Origin: Pelecanus crispus
Lineage: Eukaryota > Chordata > Aves > Pelecaniformes > Pelecanidae
Length of the DNA stretch: 64,000 nucleotides
Direction: 5' to 3'
Assembly: GCF_030463565.1 (NCBI RefSeq)
Contig: NC_134643.1
Coordinates: forward strand, 16,443,606-16,507,605
This document shows, in pieces, positions 26,101 to 63,621 of the stretch (position 1 is the first letter of the stretch; each line of letters starts with the position of its first letter). Made by a program: the position numbers and the translations under genes. Below the pieces are notes generated by a model. The model did no database searches, had not been told where the DNA came from, and saw only the letters and a program-made list of their open reading frames with translations.

Positions 26101-27221
26101 GGAAATAAATTGGTTTGCACTTTGTAGAAGGCCATCAATTTAAGAGTCTGCAGCAATGTATTAATAGGTGGTGGATGTATTGGGATAAGATAAGGGCTTT
26201 CAAGCTGCTACATCATATAAAGAGAGCATCAAAAAAAAAGGAGATTCTGCCAACCTGCATGTTCAGCTAGAAGAGTAGGTGGAAGGGAAGATCCACTGAG
26301 GAGCACAGAATGCCAGGTCCTTTCACCAGCCATTTGATGCCTGGGTAGGAGCACCAAGCATGGTGTGGACTGCCAGGTTTAAGATTTCATCCTCAAATCA
26401 CCCCCCTTCCTTTCATGTATAAATGAGGCTACTTTCTCAAGAGCATATGCAAGTGTTGCCTTAAGACTGAATAAGAAATGCTCCGACACCAAGTTGCTGT
26501 ACGTATTTGATGCCGAGTTTTCAGTCCTTTGTTGCAGAAGGTTTCGCCGAATCCCAGCTGCTAGGAACAAGCTGTTTTTTCTGTTCACTGTATTCTATTT
26601 TAATCAACAGTGACAGCTTCTGTTAGATTTCCTTGTGGGTTTAGTTAAAATAATACTATTTATTTTCTGCTGTTACGCTGCTGCAGTCTTGGGCATTGCA
26701 TGGCGAGATCCAGTTCACTTCACGTGTGCACTGGTGAGCTTCAGGGAGCTCTGTGCGGGTGTTTGTGTGTAACTCGGAGGAATAGGGATGGGTTGGCCTT
26801 AGTAAGGACGGCTTTCTTACCTGCCCTTGCAAGTAGGATTTTCCTTGTCTTTGGGGTCTTCAGGCCAAGATAACGGTATCTGTAGAACCTGTTACCTCAG
26901 CGTTACAGCAGGAAATACCTTCTTTAATTGTTTTATTTCAGCGAACTAAGAATTTTGTTTGCAGCTTGGTTACCTTATCAAGTAATGATGGTGGACTCCA
27001 GGCTGTGACAAAGAGGCCTTGATGGTCCTTTGATGATTGGGGGTTAAAATTACCTGTTTTGGCCTTTTGTTTTCTTCTGAATAACTGATGAGTGATTACA
27101 AGTACTTGTGGCTTTCAAAACAAGTGTTTGTTAGATATAAGATAATATCTGCTTCACCTTTCCTTGGTAACCACTAACCTGGTTTTCTCTTCTCTTTTCT
27201 CAGGGCTCACAACAGCATTAA
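13995..27221 (+). CDS. HBP1: HMG-box transcription factor 1 (HBP1), complete
   Basis: HBP1 is a nuclear sequence-specific transcriptional repressor that restrains cell-cycle genes and Wnt/TCF targets and binds retinoblastoma-family proteins. Ten coding exons (13995-14163, 15235-15469, 16372-16504, 17296-17407, 17527-17639, 17983-18139, 18694-18838, 21247-21576, 25407-25548, 27204-27221) join with matching phases into 517 residues; the human protein has 514. Visible features are an LxCxE Rb-binding motif (LKCNE, residues 35-39), an acidic SDDDD stretch, an AXH domain at about 208-350 with a second Rb-type motif IPCCE, a serine-rich linker, and an HMG box at about 437-506 starting KRPMNAFMLF. 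The C-terminus is GSQQH. The start at 13995 matches the usual MVWEVKTNQMPN start; an in-frame alternative start exists in exon 1. All introns are GT-AG and no frameshift or stop was found. Confidence 0.97.
15235..15469 (+). CDS. HBP1: HBP1 coding exon 2
   Basis: The acceptor is GTTCGTAG. It encodes DLPELQAVQ... through NWLTELANIATSPQSPLM, a highly conserved block, and ends AACAG|GTACTG. Confidence 0.95.
16372..16504 (+). CDS. HBP1: HBP1 coding exon 3
   Basis: The acceptor is CTATTGTAG. It encodes SSPVHIIATSKSLHSYARPP and a variable linker, ending RHER before the donor AAAGG|GTGAGT. Confidence 0.95.
17296..17407 (+). CDS. HBP1: HBP1 coding exon 4
   Basis: Encodes ANSESESGIFCMSSLSDDDD followed by the start of the AXH region (WPSTVWHCFLKG). 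The donor is AAAAG|GTAAAG. Confidence 0.95.
17527..17639 (+). CDS. HBP1: HBP1 coding exon 5
   Basis: Encodes the SRLCFHKGRNKEWQDVEDFA segment of the AXH domain and a divergent linker. It ends in phase 0 at TATAAG|GTAGCT. Confidence 0.95.
17983..18139 (+). CDS. HBP1: HBP1 coding exon 6
   Basis: Encodes GYGSDGLKLISHEESISFGE and LTFDPGTVEDGLLTVEC of the AXH domain, ending at VKNKG. The donor is AAAG|GTATGA. Confidence 0.95.
18694..18838 (+). CDS. HBP1: HBP1 coding exon 7
   Basis: Encodes WSSFYPSLTVVQHGIPCCE (IxCxE motif) and the end of the AXH domain through GVFDTFK. The donor is AAAAG|GTAATT. Confidence 0.95.
18839..21246 (+). other. HBP1: HBP1 intron before the HMG-box exons
   Basis: A 2.4-kb intron holding a CR1 3'-end remnant near 19375-19455 and an unassigned 191-codon open frame at 19787-20362. 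No supported exon was seen. Confidence 0.7.
19375..19455 (+). mobile_element. CR1 3'-end remnant
   Basis: The stretch ...TTCAACCAGATAACCTTCAG AGGTCCTGTCCAACATAAAT... follows the CR1 3' terminal consensus (dispatch into AGGTCCCTTCCAACC). It is short and diverged, with no ORF2 sequence left. Confidence 0.65.
21247..21576 (+). CDS. HBP1: HBP1 coding exon 8 (HMG box, first part)
   Basis: The longest coding exon, 330 bp. It encodes SYDFTPMDSSAVYVLSSMAR, a serine-rich linker slightly longer than the human one, and the HMG-box start KRPMNAFMLFAKKYRVEYTQ through GKDNR. The HMG box is split by the following 3.8-kb intron. Confidence 0.95.
21577..25406 (+). other. HBP1: HBP1 intron within the HMG box
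   Basis: 3.8 kb with no recognised exon or repeat family. A 15-bp word GCAGTGTACAGAGCA occurs twice near 23590-23625. A GC-richer patch lies at about 24230-24350. Confidence 0.65.
25407..25548 (+). CDS. HBP1: HBP1 coding exon 9 (HMG box, second part)
   Basis: Encodes AISVILGDRWKKMKNEERRM and the basic tail ending CWKRKRTNS. The acceptor is ATCTTGCAG and the donor TTCT|GTATGT. Confidence 0.95.
25549..27203 (+). other. HBP1: Last HBP1 intron
   Basis: 1.65 kb, AT-rich, no recognised feature. It ends in a strong polypyrimidine tract and CAG acceptor. Confidence 0.7.
27204..27221 (+). CDS. HBP1: HBP1 terminal coding exon (GSQQH, stop)
   Basis: Only 18 coding bases (Gly-Ser-Gln-Gln-His-TAA) follow the acceptor TTTTCTCAG. 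The C-terminus GSQQH is the known HBP1 end, which fixes this small exon. Confidence 0.95.
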   Translation, partial: GSQQH

Positions 27222-28078
27222 GCCAGAATTTTCCTGTATTTACTCTGTATTTACAAAATGGCTGTTGCTTGATGGCAAGAAGATGCAAGACCAAGGTCTT
27301 ACTATTTGTCGTGACTTTGTGTGACCGTAAAATACTGGCACCATCAAGTCGGAAATGATCTAATATGAGTGCAGATTTGCTTTTTACAATAGAACATTAA
27401 GTAAGCTAAAACTATCAACATTTTAAACCAAATTGCCTTATTTTTCTTCCAAATTTCATATATGTATCAGGTAACATAGGCTTGAAAATGGATATCCTGT
27501 GGTGCTAAAGTACTTTAGAAAGAAGCGAAGGAGACGTGTATAAATGTTTATTTTTAAAAGATAATGTACAAAAAGGGGAATTTTAAAATATGTAACAGCT
27601 GTTTATATACATTGATTCTTATTGCTGATTAATATGTATTGCACAACCATATTATTAATTACGATTCTGGGACCTGGGATTTTCTGAAATAGCAAAATGT
27701 ATTACCTGCCTCTAGCTTCCCAGCCTGCCCAGATGCCAACAAGTTACCGGAACATGTGGTGAATGGCGAGCGTAGTGTCTTGTAGCACAGGAGCTGCTGC
27801 TTGGGTTGCCACGTATAAAATTTGTATCCACAAGTGAGATGGTTTTGCACCAGCTGGCAATAGTGAGAGCTGTTGTTTCCAGTGGACACAACAGCCCGGG
27901 CCAGGATGAAATGAATAAATAGCGTTATCTCAAAAAAAAATGGTGCTGTCGATATTGTCACCATCATAGTTTTAACTCTGTGTTTTGTCTTTGCCACATA
28001 TTCTACAATATTTTATTTTGCCATAAGACATCTTTATGGTGGGGGCAAACTTTGCACTTAACTATACGTGCAACACTT

Positions 28079-28086
28079 GCACTTTA
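28079..28086 (+). promoter_or_regulatory. Candidate miR-17 family target site
   Basis: GCACTTTA pairs with nucleotides 2-8 of the CAAAGUG seed family and has an A opposite position 1. It lies in the last quarter of the HBP1 3' UTR, a favourable position. Confidence 0.5.
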
Positions 28087-28306
28087 CTTTTTTTTTTTCC
28101 CTCCAACTGTCTAAAATTAGAGCAGCCGCGTTAGGATTACAACCGCTTCTGCTGTGAACTTTTACAATCATGGCTTTTCATGTACTAAACAGCTGTGTGT
28201 TTCTTTTTTTTTTAAGAGTCACAACTGTAAATTTCAGTTTATGACACATGTCTACATGATGTTGCCCCTAAGATTTTTGCACACTATATTCTTGTATATT
28301 ATTTCA

Positions 28307-28312
28307 AATAAA
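28307..28312 (+). terminator. HBP1: HBP1 polyadenylation signal
   Basis: Canonical AATAAA in the context TTTCAAATAAATTC, about 1.09 kb after the stop codon. No other canonical + strand AATAAA seems better placed before the convergent COG5 gene. Confidence 0.7.
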
Positions 28313-28499
28313 TTCATTAAAATTCAGTGTTGCGTATTTTATAAAATGAAGACGACTAATTAAGTCAGCCCTGCAGAGATGAGCACCTTCTGGATGGAAG
28401 TCTTTACGTGAACCCATCGAAGTATATTTTGATGTTTTCTAGTTAGGAAGCTGCTGAAGAATTTTACGTACTGAATTCAGGATTGGATAGTCAATGTTC

Positions 28500-28505
28500 T
28501 TTATT
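28500..28505 (-). terminator. COG5: COG5 distal polyadenylation signal
   Basis: The + strand reads TTTATT, that is AATAAA on the - strand. A proximal alternative is at 28827-28832. Confidence 0.5.
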
Positions 28506-28826
28506 ACAGTTTAATCAAAAAGAGAGTTGAAATCAATATAAATTATTTCAAAGTGAATAGCATGGCAATAGAGAATCATTAACATCATTTATAAATATTT
28601 TTCCTTGTGTTAAAATTAGTGATTTTTAGATGGAAACTGCTGATTCTACCATTTCAAAAGTACAGTTTTCCGAAGAAGGCTAAAATGTGTCCAGCTGTTT
28701 AAAACTACTCGTAGGAAAAGAGCTACTTTGTTATTGGAGATATTCTGCAATTATACTGTAATATTTGAGTATGTTCTAATTTTATACCTCTCTAAATTCA
28801 AACGGAATGCTAAAGAATGAAACATT

Positions 28827-28832
28827 TTTATT
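28827..28832 (-). terminator. COG5: COG5 proximal polyadenylation signal
   Basis: AATAAA on the - strand (CCAATAAAAATG), 249 bp after the stop codon. It would give a short 3' UTR of about 270 bases. Confidence 0.5.
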
Positions 28833-29080
28833 GGATGTAGATTTACAGCACATAAAATTTGTACGATTTCTTTACACTATTTGTGTATAAATAAGTTCCT
28901 ATAATGCAAAGGTAAAGCAAGAAGACAGAAGTTTCATAGATGAAGTAGGTAAACACATTGCATTGTAAAGCTTACGTGTTTGGGAATCATCTACATGAAC
29001 CGTGAGTATGTATGTGGCAGCAGAGAGCCGTGACTGCCGTACTGCCCAGTCCCTATTTTGAGAGAGTTGTCCCGATGCGT

Positions 29081-54874
<25,794 letters not shown>

Positions 54875-57062
54875 TTAATCCAGTACCAACTCTTTAAACA
54901 CTGCATCACCACAAAATTATAGTTAACTAAACTTAGACCACAGCAGAAAGCCATAGGTCTTCAGTACCAATGTTCCTCCATTTAACTCGTCTTGATTCAT
55001 ATGATTTTCACCTCTAGATAATACAAACTGAACAACAAGAACAGGAACCGTGAAAGACTGCTGTCTCAACTCCCAAACCACAGCATTCAGGCCCAGATCT
55101 CTTGGAGATACCTAGTCCCCGCATAACATCAACTTCATAATCTAAGAGGTGAAGTCACCTACCCGAGGATGCAGTATAAACTAGCAGCAGCAGAACTGAA
55201 AAGGGTATGCTTTTCTGTGTACCCTCAGTCCTTACTTCTGACAACCATTCAAGCCTCTCCTTAAAAATGCTGTTTCTTCAAATAGGTGGCTTACAGCTTT
55301 GTGTGTTTGCCATATTAGTGGCTTGTAAATGAACAGGAAAATAGAACTGCAAGGACCAAAACTGCTAGTCCTGTCATTAAAGAGAGTTCTATCCATGAAT
55401 CTTTTAGCAAAAATAAAAATAAGTTTCTTCATATTTAAACTCCACAAAGCATGCTTTTCTTTTTATCATTACCACAGAAATCAAAGTTGATACATAAATA
55501 GCAATTAACTAAAGAACAGTCCCATAAGGATACCACAGCACATGTTTATAATTTAAAATAAAATAAATTGTAATTGGGAAACAAATGGAAATTTTCTTGT
55601 GCACTGAAAGCTGCAGAAATACAAAGGATTGACAAAAGGCTATGTGAATTCTAGAGGAATTACATCTAAATATTACAGCAAGAATAGCTATTAATAGAAG
55701 GCTTTACTGAGATATAATTATCTGACTAGTTATCTATGTTTCAGGATACAAAATTATCCTCCAGGAAACTCCTGGAAGATGCCTAGCTCCAAAAGTCTCT
55801 CAGTAAAAATATATTCAACTTACTGAACAAGTCATCAAGAGACTTTATGAAGTGTGTCTTTAAACACAGTTGTAGTCCTACCGAAAGCTCCTAAACTAAA
55901 ACTGAATATACAGTAACAATTGTTTAAGAACAGAAGAAACAAATATAACATGAAAATTTTTAAGTTATGGGAAACAGTGAATCTTTACTAGTGAAAGACT
56001 ATTCCTGTAATTCCCATAGCTTCCACTCAGCATAAACACGGACAGCATACAAGCAAAGTAATCCAGTATTTGCCAGCACTGCTAGCAATGAAGTTTTTTA
56101 CAAGTTATTGCAAGTACACAGGAACTCAAGCTTATTCACAGCACTATGGTGACAGTATCAGTTCATTTCCCGTTCTTCAAATTTAGGGATTATTTCAGGA
56201 TAAATAGGTTTCTGAGGCCTTTGCAGAGGGAAAAATCTTTTCCAGCATATCTTCAATTATTTGATATCAGAATGCATCTTTAGACTAGCTGCCAAATATA
56301 TCATCTCAGCATCTTCATGCCTTCCTGATGAGAACAGCCATGTGAGCTATGTACACCTCTGTTTCCTTCCTGGTATTTCTATTTGACAGACCCAACTGGT
56401 TTTTAAGAATTCTGCTTCTCATGTTTACAGCTTCAAAGATTAGTAACAAAACAGCTGTGCAGAGAAACACCCTGTCCACCCAGCTGATTACCCTCCTAGA
56501 CCCCAGTGACCTTTCTTCCACACCTTTTTTAAGCACTGTACAGACTATTCAATTTTTTTTTTGCACATTTACAAGTATTTAGCATAAAAGACACTACTAA
56601 GACAGTAAAATTTTACATCCTAGTCACTTAAATTTCAGTTCCTCAGTCTCCTATAAAGGTTTCACAACTTCTTTTTCTTAGACATTATCAATTCGTTAGA
56701 ATGTGTCTCTTCTGCTGGTGAAAAAGCTTGAGTGATAAGTACAACCAGTAAGGAGTACAAACATAACCCTTCTGCAGCAACAAGCAACTCTTATCAACAA
56801 GCAATAGTGCACAACAGCTTCACAGGCAAAGTCTAAAAATGCCCGAAAAGCAACCAATCTTTCTAAAATTGTTTACCATATTAAATTCCCTTAAATTAAT
56901 CAACGTGAACTCTGATAGCTAGATGTGTTGATCTGTTGTGTATCTTAAAATAAAAATCACTGGTCTAAAACAATCAGGCTTGGAAAACTCAGCTCTTGTA
57001 TCTAGCAGTAGGAACTGGGCAGGCCAGGGCTCCCTAGGACCACTTCTCCTGAAGGTGTGCCA

Positions 57063-57149
57063 TGGGAACACCTGGCACCTACATGGGTAGGTGCACCCCA
57101 CCATCGTGGGAACACCTGGCACCTACATGGGTAGGTGTGCCCCACCATC
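57063..57149 (+). repeat. 44-bp tandem duplication
   Basis: Two adjacent copies of a unit starting TGGGAACACCTGGCACCTAC begin at 57063 and 57107. They differ at only a few bases near the end of the unit (GCACC/TGCCC). Confidence 0.9.
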
Positions 57150-58951
57150 TACAGCAGAAGTCTCAGGTAGTTGTTCCCATCTCTTGCTGGCACCACAATG
57201 ATTTCTGTGACCTTGCCTTGAGGCAAGAAGGTTCTGCACCAACTCTGTCCAACATGGTTCATGTACATACACTTTGTCACTGGCATGTATCTGGATTTCA
57301 GGTAGCTTGTCATTATTCCAATATTCCAATGCCTCAGACTGAATTCTTGACACCTCTAATATCCACTGTACAATCATGCATCCAGGCAGGAAAATGCCAT
57401 CATTGTGACTCCCTGGTTCCAACAAACCACGCTTATGGCCCATTTGCTTTTGAAAAAATCATTCCTCAATTTATTTTTCCTAATACCAGGTTTTATCAAT
57501 GAGTCACATTCATCACTCTCATTTATATAGCATGTACTTTTGAAGTTCTGTGCTGGACACAGCTTATGTATTTAAGCCCAGTGGTAATGTAACTCTTCCT
57601 CTGTTATCTGCCCACTGGGGATTGAACCGTGTAAATAGGTTAAGTCAAATAAGTGTGAAGCCTAGCCACATCAACTCCCCTGAAAGACACAGTCCAAGGG
57701 CCTTCTTTTTGGTAAGGGCACTAGAGACAAAATCTGATGCCTTTTTAATCAGTTACATTTATCTAGAAATGCAGAAGGCCAGGAAGGTGAATTTATGCTA
57801 AGCAGAAATAGGGAGGACAGAAGGGGTGACTTCATCCCAAATCAGAATCTATTTTGGGAAACAACTAAAAGTCAAAGCGCAGCTGAAGGACCAGATCCCA
57901 TCTCCAGGGAACCATCAGTCACCCTGGGAGTTAGTCTGGCTTGAGCCTGCTAGCTGAAAAGAAAACAGAGGAAAAGAAATCATGCTGAAGCCAGGCCTGA
58001 GTGAGTAGTAACAACGAGGACTGCAACTGTTCCACTTTTCTGTATCTGTCTTTAAGTACAGCAATTGATTTCTTATGCTCTTCACTTCAGCTGGGTAAAC
58101 TCTTTCTTTTACCTCAAAGCCTGTCTACTATTTACAGCAATTTCATGGGCACTAGCAAAGCACAGGCACCCCATTCGCCAGCAAGTGGCAATTCTACAAT
58201 AGGTGACACGTCAGTATGAGCCTCCTTTGCCAACATGAGCTACCAGCACACTGGCAACATGAGATGCTAGTGAGGAAGAGAGGAGTGAGGCAGAGAAGTC
58301 TCCCACCAGTGAATACGAGCCAGGACTTTTGTATCAGGCACTAGGAAAAGGGCTGTGTCTTGTGGTACCCTCAAGAACGTGAACATGAGCTTCTGTCCCA
58401 TGTGGCATTTCAAGAAAACTCAAAGGGCAGCTGTTAAAATAAAATGAGAAAGAAACACTGGAAGTACTGCCTCTGTGACGTGTACATGAGGACATGAGGA
58501 CGAAGGTAGGAGGTTGAAATTTGCAGGTTCAATCCAGTATCTGACTAGCTGGAGGGAGCTGCCTAGAAGACTTTTTTTTTTTTTTTTAAATCTAATTCAA
58601 CAGTATCTGAGGACTAAGTAGTAGATGGTGTCGTTTATTGAACCAAAAAGGACACTTGTAGAAGCTGATACACAAAAAATGTGTCATGAAGAGGAACAAG
58701 CTGACTGAACACCATCTGACTTGCTTCAGCCTGACATGGTCAAGAAACTGTAAGCCATGACTGGTACTGTGCTCTCATCAAATTCACAAGTCCTTCTAGA
58801 AAATAGTTTCTTATAGTTTGTATCCTTCAGTACACTAACGTGATTACACTGCTTCACCTGCAGAGATTGCAGGTGCCTCGTATCGGGTCAGTAAGTTGCC
58901 CAATGCAGAAAATTTCAGGAATGATTCACCTGACCACATGCAGGAAACCAC

Positions 58952-59098
58952 AATCACAGAATCATAGAATGCTTTGGGTTGGAAGGGACCTTTAGAGGTC
59001 ATCCAGCCCAACCCCCCTGCAGTGAGCAGGGACAGCTTTAACCACATCAGGTTGCTCAGAGCCCCATCCAACCTGACCTGGGATGTTGCCAGGGAAGC
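58952..59098 (-). mobile_element. CR1 3' end
   Basis: On the - strand the copy runs from about TTCCCTGGCAACATCCCAGG through GTCCCTGCTCACTGCAGGGG and AGGTCCCTTCCAACCCAAAG to TTCTATGATTCTGTGATT. It is only about 145 bp. Its terminal part is nearly the same as the CR1 tail of the SINE at 37.3 kb, so both belong to the same CR1 lineage. Confidence 0.88.
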
Positions 59099-62000
59099 AC
59101 TTCTATGGAATAATTCATCTAGCCTATTTTAGAGACTCTGCTTTAGGGAGAATAAATGCACCCTCTATGCAACTATTTCCCCCCACTAACTATAAAGGGA
59201 ATCTAAAGCAGGACCGCAGACACATACAGGTAGCTATACTGCCTGAAGTCATGTCAGATGAATTCCCACCCTATACATGTATTTGCACCCCTTTGCATAG
59301 ACCCGCTTTGGAAAATGTCTTGGAAATAACTAGACCAAGTGTTCTGGATTTTACACTTTTCTATGTTTAATACCTAAGAACAGACGTGTAATTTGACAGC
59401 ATGGATTTGATCTCATACGTTGAGATGTGCTATGATAAGATTGCTTTGCGTTTAAATTCTTGTTTTCACCATGAAGCAATGAATGTAGAATTTAGATTAG
59501 GACATGAATCAAATCATCAGTTCTCCCTTGGGTTATAAAAAAATGCTAACTGAGTTTGTCTTTTTCTTGTAGAAAAGCTCAGACTATTGATACATCTTTT
59601 CCTATAATTTGTTTAGTGTTTCAAAGTGACTAACTTCCCCTCTTTCAACAGGTGGCAGCTCAGAAGAGACACTGATTTGTGAGCTGGTTTGCTACCATTC
59701 CCTTCACAGACTAAACATTTTGTGAAAAAGCTCAGTTTCACACTAAGTAACTAAGATCTCATGTGCATCCTTACTGACAGTTTTGGAAAACTCCATTTAT
59801 TTGATTTCTCTACTCTAAAACAGCCTCAGCAAACCCACTCTCTAAAGAGCAGAAAACAGCATCATAATTTAGGAGTACAGAGAAGATCTTAAGTCAAAAT
59901 AAGACGAAAGTAGTGCCTCCCAACAAAGCATTTGATCTAATTCTAGGATCATGAGACTAATGCGTTTTGATAGCACAGGTTGAACTCCAATTGTCAAGCT
60001 GACATTTTCAAGAATAAATACATTCCTAACAGAGGCAGCTGATGTGGCCATACCTCTGGCAGAAAGCAATCAATCCATCTGGTACTTGGCCTCCTGCCTG
60101 ATCATAACAACTTGTTATAAAGCACAGAATTCATTTACAGAGTTTCTGAGTCGATAGGGCTTGGCCTTGGGATTTCTCCCATAAGCTAGAAATAATTGGG
60201 ATGATTTACTATTAGGTTTAATGTTTTCCATACGGCAGAAGGAGGCTTTTACAATCTCTCCACCTAAGAAACACGTTAGTTTACTAGAATCAGTTTGCTA
60301 CTTTTTGTAAAAATATGCCACCACTTAGCAGAAAAATACCTAACAATCTGAACTCCACTAATTATGCCACCTAATATATTAGCTACTTAGAGGGCAATTT
60401 GCAAAAAGAAGAGACATAATCTAGAGGTGCAAAGGGTAGAATTTGAGTGAATGTGTCAGGGCAAATAAGGTCATTGACTGATGAGGATAAATTAAAATTA
60501 ATGTTCTGCTTTAAAAAAAAAATCAACTAAAATTTAAGCATAAATCATAAATAAGAATTTATGTTCTTTGAACGACTTCTGTTTTTTCAAAGAAGAAATA
60601 TTTCAAGACATGAATAAAGGAATAAGCTGTGAGTTCAGGCAATAAATTAAAATGTACATAAAAATATTTATATTGCACTCTCAGGATATTCTTGTAACTT
60701 CCAAAACATTTTTTTTTTTTTTTTAAGCTTCCTGAGAAAAATGAAGATTTTATGTTCTAGGAATATAAAAAAGGAGCTCTACGGTAAAGGCATCAAAATC
60801 TTACAGAAAACACAGTTATTATTTTGGGAAGAAAAATTTGAAGGGACTCTTAAGTTCTTGACCAAGAAAAAAGACCGAACATCATGCTCATACTATTCAT
60901 GCTAGAACAACAGCAATCATCAAACTGTTCCCTCAGGGGTATTTCTGGTTTGGTTTTTTTTTTTTTCTTCCTTAATATTTTCAAAAGCAGAAGAAATGGA
61001 AGGAAAACAGCAAATGGTCTTTCTGTAACAGAAAAGACAGGATTTATCTCTAAGTCTTTGAATCATCTCAGAAGAAAAGCACTGTACAAATAATCAAAAG
61101 TGAGTAATGGTTCATGGTCCTTAAATAATGAGATGCTTTAAAACAACTCCACTATCAGAGAGCACCTAAAACCAGTTCCTTTAAGGAATCTCAGAGAATC
61201 CTAAACCTGAAGCACTTGGAATCATTTCTCAACTTCTGAAAATTACGTCTGTTATATTTGACATTTTTTCAGACTCAGGTTTACCCAGCTAGCCCAAGTC
61301 TGAGGAGGATTTCAAGGACAATGTGTGTTGATCCTGATACCTCTGACTGTAACAGTTTACTGAATTTTTCATGCTTGCCAAATTAATGACTGAATGATTA
61401 ATCATATTTTATATGTCATCCCAATAGCTGTTGGTCCCAACCAACTACTGAGAATGCATCTCTAGAAGAGCAGACATCCATCCCCAAGACTCGTGAGACG
61501 GGTCCAACATGATGCGGTGATATTCACCTACACACAAAAAATATAATCAACTTATCTAATTGTCATCTGCCTTTTTTGGTATCAAGTCCAGGTGTTAATT
61601 GAGATTAGAGTAATTCTACCCTGCAGAAGGTTTTAAATGAGCTTTACATTGTCCAACTCTCATTAGAGTTGTTCCAAAATTGCAAAATTCAAAAGCCTTT
61701 ACCATATCCACATACATTTAACTGAATCAATTTCTGAATAATAGGATTTAATTTGGTATGAAATAACTTAAGAGTGCACTGTAACAAAATACTGTAAGGA
61801 TTGTGCAATCTTGCTCTTTTTCTACCTGTTAGCAAAATTACATGCTAGATCTAGAGAAGTCTTTTAACCACTCTCCCAGCAAGATAAATTAAAGTACAGA
61901 GTACTCTCAAAGCCAGCCTTTTATGCTTGGATGACTTTTTCTGGAGTTTAGCCAGTATCTCTTAAAAAAAAAAAAAAAAATCACACATTTGTTAGGTGAG

Positions 62001-63621
62001 TCACGATCTAACCAGCAAAAGACAACATGAGAATGAAGAAAATGTTTCATGAAGTTATTTTTTAATGCAACTTTCTCCTCTAGATTTTTAATTCCATTTT
62101 TAAAAGTTTAAATGCTTTTTTAAGTGACTTATCAGCAAGACATTTCTAAGTATGCTCTGGCCAATATAAGTAGCTTCCTAATGACTGTTTTAACAAAACC
62201 CTTCTGATCTTTCCATCAAAAAAAAAAAAATTGCAAAACCTTAGCTGACTTCTGATTATTTTTAAATTAGACCTACTGCCATCTTTACCTTTTATTACTG
62301 TACAGTGAAACAGTAATTATTCTGAAATTATTTTAGTATATAATAGCCTCCCACATACTCTATTTAAACAACTATTAATGAATTACTTTAATGTGCCAAA
62401 TATTGAATTCATATTTTTGGGTTCTCTCATTTAAATAGCATAGATACAAGTTTTTCAATGACAGTAACACCATGTCTTCAAGGTACTGGTATAATACAAT
62501 TAATTCATGTATCTCAAAAAGAAGCGGGGAAAATATAATCTTTCACATTACTTACACCATTGTAACTGACCCATTATTTACAGAAAACCTTTCCCGAAGT
62601 GTCACTTCACTAATGTTCTTGACGATTTGTGAGCTTAATACATCTCATACTTCCATCCGAAGTTCACAATACTCGACATTTAGACAGGAGGACTAGATAC
62701 ATTTCCCTGGAACTGTCAGACAAATCTCATTGTTGGAATATGTCCTGAATAGTGATTCACCCACAAATGAAAGCTTACAATTCAATATAACACCATCTAA
62801 TATGAGACACAGATTAATTCTTCTAAGATCACATAATAAAAAAAGCAATCAGAAATTCACTTTATGTCATTACAATGAAAATTCATCATGTTTTTCAATT
62901 CAAAACCATCACAGGCCTCGAATTTGCTGGAGTTTAAATCTGGTGCCAAAATTCCAGTGCATGAACAGTATTTTCCCTTCACTGGAAGAATGTGATTCCA
63001 GGAAATCTTTTCTCTCTCCCTCTCCACCCTGTTCTCCCCTACTTTGTTGAATTATTCAGCTAGTTAAATTTAGCTATGTCAGATAAGGGGATAGGTGGAC
63101 AAAAAAACCAACAACACAGATACCCAAAACCACAGTTATGTCAGTACGTATCAATAAACATCCTAACAGAGATGCAGCTCACATCCGTTTTCTTGCTGCT
63201 GTAGCATATTTGATTTGGGGAACTTGTATAAATTAAATGAGCAAAACCAGTGTTTTTAGCTGGTGTAAGGTACATGTCTCCTTAGGAATATATATGACTG
63301 AAGACAACCCAACAAATGCTTTTCTCCATAAATGAGGTCTATTTTTTTCATTTCCCTAATAAGAAACCAGACTTATAACCCTCCTAGATCAACATCTTTC
63401 TTTGCTGCAACACGTTACGGATATTTTTCCTTGCTACTAGGCAGGCAGGGGCACAATCAACGGAGAACTTGTTTAGTCCAGCCCCTCTCTGCCTTTTCCT
63501 AGTCAACCACTAAATATAGACTGAAAGGTTCAGAAAAAATTCCGATCTCAATGAATACTCAGAGAAAACTAAGAACTGATCCTTCTCATCCAACTGTTTT
63601 ATCATTGCAATATTTTAACTT

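Larger units (their letters stand above)
27222..28330 (+). other. HBP1: HBP1 3' UTR
   Basis: About 1.1 kb of UTR runs from the TAA to an AATAAA at 28307-28312, so cleavage is expected near 28325-28335. An 8-mer GCACTTTA at 28079-28086 is a perfect seed match for the miR-17/20/93/106 family, and HBP1 is a known miR-17-5p target in mammals. Confidence 0.8.
28480..29080 (-). other. COG5: COG5 3' UTR
   Basis: Downstream of the COG5 stop on the - strand are two canonical AATAAA signals: one at 28827-28832 (about 250 bp after the stop) and one at 28500-28505 (about 575 bp after it). Use of the distal signal would end the mRNA at about 28480, some 150 bp from the predicted HBP1 end. Confidence 0.65.
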
